Source: JANQTF01 sp036835375 (GTDB lineage Bacteria; Bacteroidota; Bacteroidia; J057). Taken from it: a DNA stretch of 11,627 nt. Positions 8,251 through 11,627 of this stretch are shown here, one piece after another; position 1 is the stretch's first letter, and every line of letters starts with the position of its first letter. The notes beneath the pieces are model-generated. The model did not search any database. It was not told where the DNA came from and saw nothing but the letters and a program-made list of their open reading frames with translations. Location of the stretch: positions 1-11,627 of the forward strand of contig DAITMB010000141.1 in the NCBI GenBank assembly GCA_036835375.1, in the 5' to 3' direction. A program made the translations under genes and the position numbers.

Positions 8251-8261
8251 ATACATTGATC

Positions 8262-10718
8262 ATGTCTATGTCATTCAGCTTTGTCAAAGGGCAGCTCTCT
8301 TGGCTGATCCTCACTCCCTTGTTAATTTTCAGCGTTGCCAGCTGGGCCCAGCCACGGACCACGGTCACCTTGTCGCAGGGCTGGACTTTTTCTCTGGGTG
8401 CCAACGAAGGTGCCGAATCCCCCAACTTCGATGACAGCGAATGGCAATCGGTCTCGGTGCCGCATGACTGGGCGATTGCCGGACCATTTGAAGTGAATGG
8501 CGACGGCAACACAGGAAAACTTCCGTGGAAAGGCGAAGGCTGGTATCGTTTGCCACTCGACATCCCTGCCAACTACGCAGGCAAATCGGTGTATTTGGTC
8601 TTCGATGGCGTCATGGCTTTTCCAGAGGTATTTGTGAATGGTGAATTGGCAGGTAAATGGGATTACGGCTACAATTCTTTTGTGCTCGATATCACCCAGC
8701 TGCTCAATCCGGGAGGAAATAATCTTCTCGCGGTCCATGCCGACACCCGCGAGCACGATAGTCGCTGGTATCCCGGTGCGGGAATCTATCGCAAGGTGCA
8801 GATGGTCGTGGTAGCGCCGCACCACGTCGATATGTGGGGCATCCACGTGACAACCCCCATCGTGAAACCCCACTACGCCGATGTGCGGGTGAGAACCACG
8901 CTCCGCAATGCAGCCAATAGCGGAGACACCCTTCGGCTGCTGCACGAGATCCTCAATCCGCAGGGCGAAGTGGTCGCTTCTGACAAGACCCAGGGATTCC
9001 TGGCCGCTGGCCAATCCAAAGACTTTGAAGTCAACCTTGTCCTTCACAACCCCACCCGCTGGGACATCGAGCATCCCACACTTTACCGGGTTCGCACCAC
9101 GCTATCTGTGGGCGAAACATCTACCGATGAAGTAGAAACTGAATTTGGCATTCGGACCTTTCGATTTGACCCCGATCACGGATTTTTTCTCAATGATCGC
9201 CGGGTGCAACTCAAGGGCGTGAACCTGCACCACGATCACGGCCCACTTGGGGCTGCCTTTTATCCCCGCGCCATGGAGCGACAGCTTCAAATGATGCGCG
9301 ACATGGGTGTGAATGCCATTCGCAACAGTCACAACGTGGCTGCGCCAGAACTGCTAGAACTCTGCGACCGCATGGGCTTCGTGGTGATGGATGAGATTTT
9401 TGACAAATACGACCAAAAAGCTGATATCACCGACGACACGGATTTTGAGGAATTTGCCCACCGAAACATCCGCAACTTCGTGGTGAGAGATCGCAACCAC
9501 CCCTCCATCGTCCTGTGGAGTGTAGGCAATGAAATCGGGGATGTGCAATGGAACATCAACAGTGGGTTTCACCGCCTTCACACGATGCTGAATTATGTAA
9601 ACAAATACGACCCCTCTCGCCCCACTACGCTGGTCAATGACAGTTGGGCCAGTGCCGCAGGCCGTCACTTTGATTATTATGACGTGCATAGCTGGAACTA
9701 TGACCGTCGCTACCGCCTCGCTCGACAGATGGAACCCAACAAAGCGGTGATCATCAGCGAATCAGCTTCTACGCTCAGCACGCGCGGATTTTATGAATTC
9801 CCGCTTCCTACTGACAAAACTGCGACGACGCGATCCCTACAAGTCAGTTCCTACGACCTCCATGCACCCTATTGGGCCGAGATTGCCGACGATGATTTTA
9901 TGTGGCAGCAGGAAGAGTCCTACCTCGCGGGAGAATTTGTCTGGACAGGCTTCGACTATCTGGGTGAGCCAGAGCCTTACACCAATCAGGCGGTCAAAAA
10001 ATTGGGCATGACCGACCGCGAGGCTTCTCGCAGCTCGTATTTCGGAGCCGTGGACCTTGTGGGCATTCCCAAAGACCGTTTTTACCTTTACAAAAGTTAT
10101 TGGAACCAAGCTGAAACGACGATCCACATATTGCCTCACTGGAATTGGCCTGATCGCGTAGGGCAACCTGTGCCCGTGTTTGTGTACACCAATGGCGACT
10201 GTGCAGAACTGTTTCTCAACGGCGTGTCGCAGGGTATGCGCTGCAAGGAGCCGAAGGCCCAGGAGTCGGTGAAACGCTTTCGCCTCATGTGGAATGAGGT
10301 GCTGTACCAACCTGGCGAATTGCGCGTGGTGGCTTACAAGGAAGGGAAAGAAATCGGCACACAGCGCATGATCACTGCTGGCCCGGCGACGCAATTGGTC
10401 CTCAGCGCAGATCGGCAAGTGATTTCTGCTGATGGCATGGACCTTTCCTACGTGCTTGTGGAGGCGCGCGACCGCGAAGGCCGATTGGCACCACTCGCCG
10501 ACCACATGCTCCAAGTGCAGGTGTCGGGAGCTGGCATCCTTGCCGGATTGGGCAATGGCAATCCTCAATCTTTTCACGCCTTTCAGGGTGAGGTCGTTCC
10601 CCTTTTCTACGGAAAAGCCATGATCATCCTCCGGTCGGGTCTCCAGGCTGGCGACATCCGCCTCAGTATTTCTGCCGATGGCCTTGGAAAGCAGGAGCTA
10701 CGCGTAGCGGTGAAGTAG
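8262..10718 (+). CDS. GH2 beta-galactosidase, secreted to the periplasm
   Basis: This 818-residue enzyme (from the ATG at 8262; TTG 8256 or ATG 8268 are possible) would remove terminal galactose from beta-1,4-galacto-oligosaccharides. Residues 1-29 are a type I signal peptide (core LSWLILTPLLIFSVA, cleavage after ASWA) with no lipobox, so the enzyme is probably periplasmic. Domain order is: sugar-binding jelly roll about 33-190 (SVPHDWAI, GEGWYRL, DSRWYPGAGIYRKV); Ig-like domain about 195-300; TIM barrel from LKGVNLHHDHG (317) to about 600; a DUF4982-like domain from about 612 (SYWNQAETTIHILPHWNW); and a GH2-type C-terminal Ig-like domain about 715-815 (ISADGMDLSYVLVEARD). The acid/base is Glu424 in WSVGNEI and the nucleophile is Glu500 in IISESAS; the 76-residue spacing equals that in E. 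coli LacZ (461/537). This architecture is common for PUL-encoded GH2 enzymes of Bacteroidota. The GH2 family also contains other activities; galactosidase is favoured by the adjacent GH53 gene. Confidence 0.93.
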   Translation: MSMSFSFVKGQLSWLILTPLLIFSVASWAQPRTTVTLSQGWTFSLGANEGAESPNFDDSEWQSVSVPHDWAIAGPFEVNGDGNTGKLPWKGEGWYRLPLDIPANYAGKSVYLVFDGVMAFPEVFVNGELAGKWDYGYNSFVLDITQLLNPGGNNLLAVHADTREHDSRWYPGAGIYRKVQMVVVAPHHVDMWGIHVTTPIVKPHYADVRVRTTLRNAANSGDTLRLLHEILNPQGEVVASDKTQGFLAAGQSKDFEVNLVLHNPTRWDIEHPTLYRVRTTLSVGETSTDEVETEFGIRTFRFDPDHGFFLNDRRVQLKGVNLHHDHGPLGAAFYPRAMERQLQMMRDMGVNAIRNSHNVAAPELLELCDRMGFVVMDEIFDKYDQKADITDDTDFEEFAHRNIRNFVVRDRNHPSIVLWSVGNEIGDVQWNINSGFHRLHTMLNYVNKYDPSRPTTLVNDSWASAAGRHFDYYDVHSWNYDRRYRLARQMEPNKAVIISESASTLSTRGFYEFPLPTDKTATTRSLQVSSYDLHAPYWAEIADDDFMWQQEESYLAGEFVWTGFDYLGEPEPYTNQAVKKLGMTDREASRSSYFGAVDLVGIPKDRFYLYKSYWNQAETTIHILPHWNWPDRVGQPVPVFVYTNGDCAELFLNGVSQGMRCKEPKAQESVKRFRLMWNEVLYQPGELRVVAYKEGKEIGTQRMITAGPATQLVLSADRQVISADGMDLSYVLVEARDREGRLAPLADHMLQVQVSGAGILAGLGNGNPQSFHAFQGEVVPLFYGKAMIILRSGLQAGDIRLSISADGLGKQELRVAVK

Positions 10719-10723
10719 GCTCA

Positions 10724-10738
10724 GCAAGTGTAACTTGC
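10724..10738 (+). other. Short perfect hairpin just after the GH2 stop codon
   Basis: GCAAGT (10724-10729) and ACTTGC (10733-10738) form a six-base-pair stem with a three-base loop, five bases after the TAG. No T tract follows, so it is not a convincing intrinsic terminator; it could protect the 3' end of the transcript or be chance. Confidence 0.3.
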
Positions 10739-10792
10739 GGATAGCATGGCTTGGTCGTAAAAAGGTACTTTTCGCGCAATAGCTGTAACTTG
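10729..10792 (+). repeat. Pair of 9-bp direct repeats in the GH2-methyltransferase gap
   Basis: TGTAACTTG occurs at 10729-10737 and again at 10784-10792, a 55-base offset. The first copy overlaps the hairpin at 10724-10738. Both lie within the 133-bp non-coding gap, in which no other clear signal is visible. They could be a protein-binding site upstream of the methyltransferase gene; chance is not excluded. Confidence 0.35.
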
Positions 10793-10851
10793 AGCATCCA
10801 GCAACTGACACGGAATTTTCCTGAGGTCACCAGCAATCTGTCATCCGTCCT

Positions 10852-11526
10852 ATGTCACAAGCTACCGAATCTGCTCCATATCCCGCAGGGAATCACAGTT
10901 CGCCATGCCCTTTGTGTCAAGGACAAGGCAAGGGATGGGAGGAGAATCGGTTTTACCGATGTGAGCAATGCAGGGGAATTTTTCGGGCGCGGGAATATCT
11001 GCCTTCTCCGGCGCTGGAACGCTACACCTATGAGCAGCATCAGAATGATGTCGAAGACCCTCGCTACCAACACTTTGTGTCGCCCATTACCCAGGCGGTC
11101 CTGCGGGATTTTGGCCCCGAACACGAGGGGCTAGATTTCGGGGCGGGCACGGGCCCTGTGATTTCCAAAGTGCTCATCGACCACGGATTTCACATTCATC
11201 CCTACGATCCCTTTTTCTGTCCTGTCCCAGCTCTCCTCGAAAAGACCTACGACTACATTGTCTGTTGCGAAGTGATCGAGCACTTTCACGAGCCCGCCCG
11301 TGAATTTTCCCTGCTTCATCGGATGCTCAAGCCGCAGGGCCGCCTCTACTGCATGACTCACCTCTACGACGAAAGCATCAATTTCGGGAAGTGGTATTAT
11401 CAGACAGATCCTACCCACGTCTTTTTTTATCAAGCAGCGACCATGTCCTGGATTTGCGAGGCTTTCGGATTTTCTGAATTGCGGATTGATGGGAGGTTGG
11501 TGGAGATGATGAGAGGCGAGATGTGA
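10852..11526 (+). CDS. Class I SAM-dependent methyltransferase with N-terminal zinc-ribbon-like motif
   Basis: This 224-residue protein is probably cytosolic, since no signal peptide is present. The N-terminus carries CPLC (Cys19/Cys22) and CEQC (Cys37/Cys40), a four-cysteine pattern typical of a small zinc ribbon. The Rossmann-type domain follows: motif I LDFGAGTG (94-101) for SAM binding, an acidic residue ending strand 2 in HPYDPFF (Asp119), then YDYIVCCEVIEHF (133-145), LLHRMLKPQGRLYCMTHL and a late ATMSWICEAFGF segment. This matches the Methyltransf_11/23 group, in which zinc-ribbon-containing members are often linked to modification of sugars or small molecules; the substrate cannot be named. 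The last seven codons (EMMRGEM) and the stop lie inside a GAGA-type repeat tract, so the natural C-terminus may have been altered. The ATG at 10852 has no Shine-Dalgarno sequence. It is 133 bp from the GH2 gene and has no evident role in galactan use. Confidence 0.85.
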   Translation: MSQATESAPYPAGNHSSPCPLCQGQGKGWEENRFYRCEQCRGIFRAREYLPSPALERYTYEQHQNDVEDPRYQHFVSPITQAVLRDFGPEHEGLDFGAGTGPVISKVLIDHGFHIHPYDPFFCPVPALLEKTYDYIVCCEVIEHFHEPAREFSLLHRMLKPQGRLYCMTHLYDESINFGKWYYQTDPTHVFFYQAATMSWICEAFGFSELRIDGRLVEMMRGEM

Positions 11527-11579
11527 GATGTTGAGATGTTGAGAAGAGAGACTGTTAGAAGCGAGACTTTGAGAGTTTT
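11503..11579 (+). repeat. Degenerate GAGA-initiated short tandem repeat
   Basis: About nine to ten units of 7-10 bases, most starting with GAGA, follow one another: GAGATGAT, GAGAGGC, GAGATGT, GAGATGTT, GAGATGTT, GAGAAGA, GAGACTGTTA, GAAGC, GAGACTTT, GAGAGTTTT. The tract starts inside the last codons of the methyltransferase gene, provides its TGA (11524-11526) and continues into the non-coding region. Confidence 0.75.
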
Positions 11580-11587
11580 GCGGTCGC

Positions 11588-11627
11588 TGAGCGCCCGCAC
11601 TGCCTGTCTTGAGCACCCGCACTGAGT
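11588..11627. repeat. Start of a 22-bp-period direct repeat cut by the window edge
   Basis: TGAGCGCCCGCACTG (11588-11602) recurs as TGAGCACCCGCACTG (11610-11624), 14 of 15 bases identical, offset 22 bases. Only one full unit plus part of a second are visible, so its full extent is unknown. It follows directly on the GAGA tract. Confidence 0.5.

Noticed and set aside
7162..8256. A long (364-codon) open frame on the minus strand opposite the GH53 gene
   Set aside because: It mirrors a well-supported GH53 gene, has no recognisable domain, and runs through the terminator hairpin at 8141-8196. Long antisense frames are common opposite GC-biased codons.
8205..8261. In-frame TTG at 8205 as the GH2 start
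   Set aside because: It would add 19 residues ahead of a normal signal peptide, lies just after the T tract of the terminator, and ignores the AAGGAG at 8245-8250.
8322..10577. Minus-strand open frames of about 250 codons (8322-9074 and 9837-10577) opposite the GH2 gene
   Set aside because: Their translations show no family motifs or signal peptides, and they lie entirely within the GH2 coding frame.
11503..11627. A CRISPR array at the right end of the window
   Set aside because: The GAGA units are 7-10 bases and degenerate, the GC-rich core repeats only once with a 22-base period, and there is no repeat-spacer alternation or cas gene.
1..11627. tRNA/rRNA genes, insertion sequences, att sites or phage genes
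   Set aside because: Nearly all sequence is accounted for by the six coding regions. The gaps are each under 200 bases and contain no cloverleaf, transposase or paired terminal inverted repeats that I can see.

Overview
The window looks like chromosomal DNA of a member of the Bacteroidota. It carries a SusC/SusD outer-membrane pair, a SusE-type lipoprotein and secreted glycoside hydrolases in one collinear run, a layout essentially restricted to that phylum. The GC content is moderate (roughly half, judged by eye) and most starts lack a Shine-Dalgarno sequence. This suggests an environmental, non-Bacteroides lineage such as Saprospiria or Cytophagales, but the genus cannot be fixed from this sequence.

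Layout: all genes are on the + strand. Positions 1-907 hold the 3' end of a gene that begins outside the window. It encodes an unrecognised secreted-type protein with an Ig-like segment and a jelly-roll-like C-terminus. Positions 1009-8118 plus 8262-10718 form a polysaccharide utilization locus (PUL): susC (1009-3942), susD (3961-5550), a SusE-like surface glycan-binding lipoprotein (5623-6771), a GH53 endo-beta-1,4-galactanase lipoprotein (6970-8118) and a periplasmic GH2 beta-galactosidase (8262-10718). Strong intrinsic terminators lie after the susE-like gene and after the GH53 gene. Positions 10852-11526 encode an unrelated SAM-dependent methyltransferase with an N-terminal zinc-ribbon-like CxxC pair. 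The last 125 bases hold a degenerate GAGA-initiated short repeat that runs into the methyltransferase stop codon, followed by the start of a 22-bp repeat cut off by the window edge.

How the genes work together: GH53 at the cell surface would cut beta-1,4-galactan (pectic RG-I side chains or type I arabinogalactan) into oligosaccharides. The SusE-like protein and SusD would capture the glycan, and the TonB-dependent SusC would import it. The periplasmic GH2 enzyme would then trim galactose from the oligosaccharides. From memory, the order susC-susD-SGBP-GH53-GH2 matches the Bacteroides thetaiotaomicron galactan PUL (BT4671 down to BT4667). No PUL regulator (hybrid two-component system, ECF sigma/anti-sigma or AraC type) is in the window.

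I do not see an undescribed biological system. The items most worth a second look are the terminator arrangement around the GH53 gene, the tandem binding modules of the SusE-like protein, the repeat tract that supplies the methyltransferase C-terminus, and the unidentified C-terminal module of the partial first gene.
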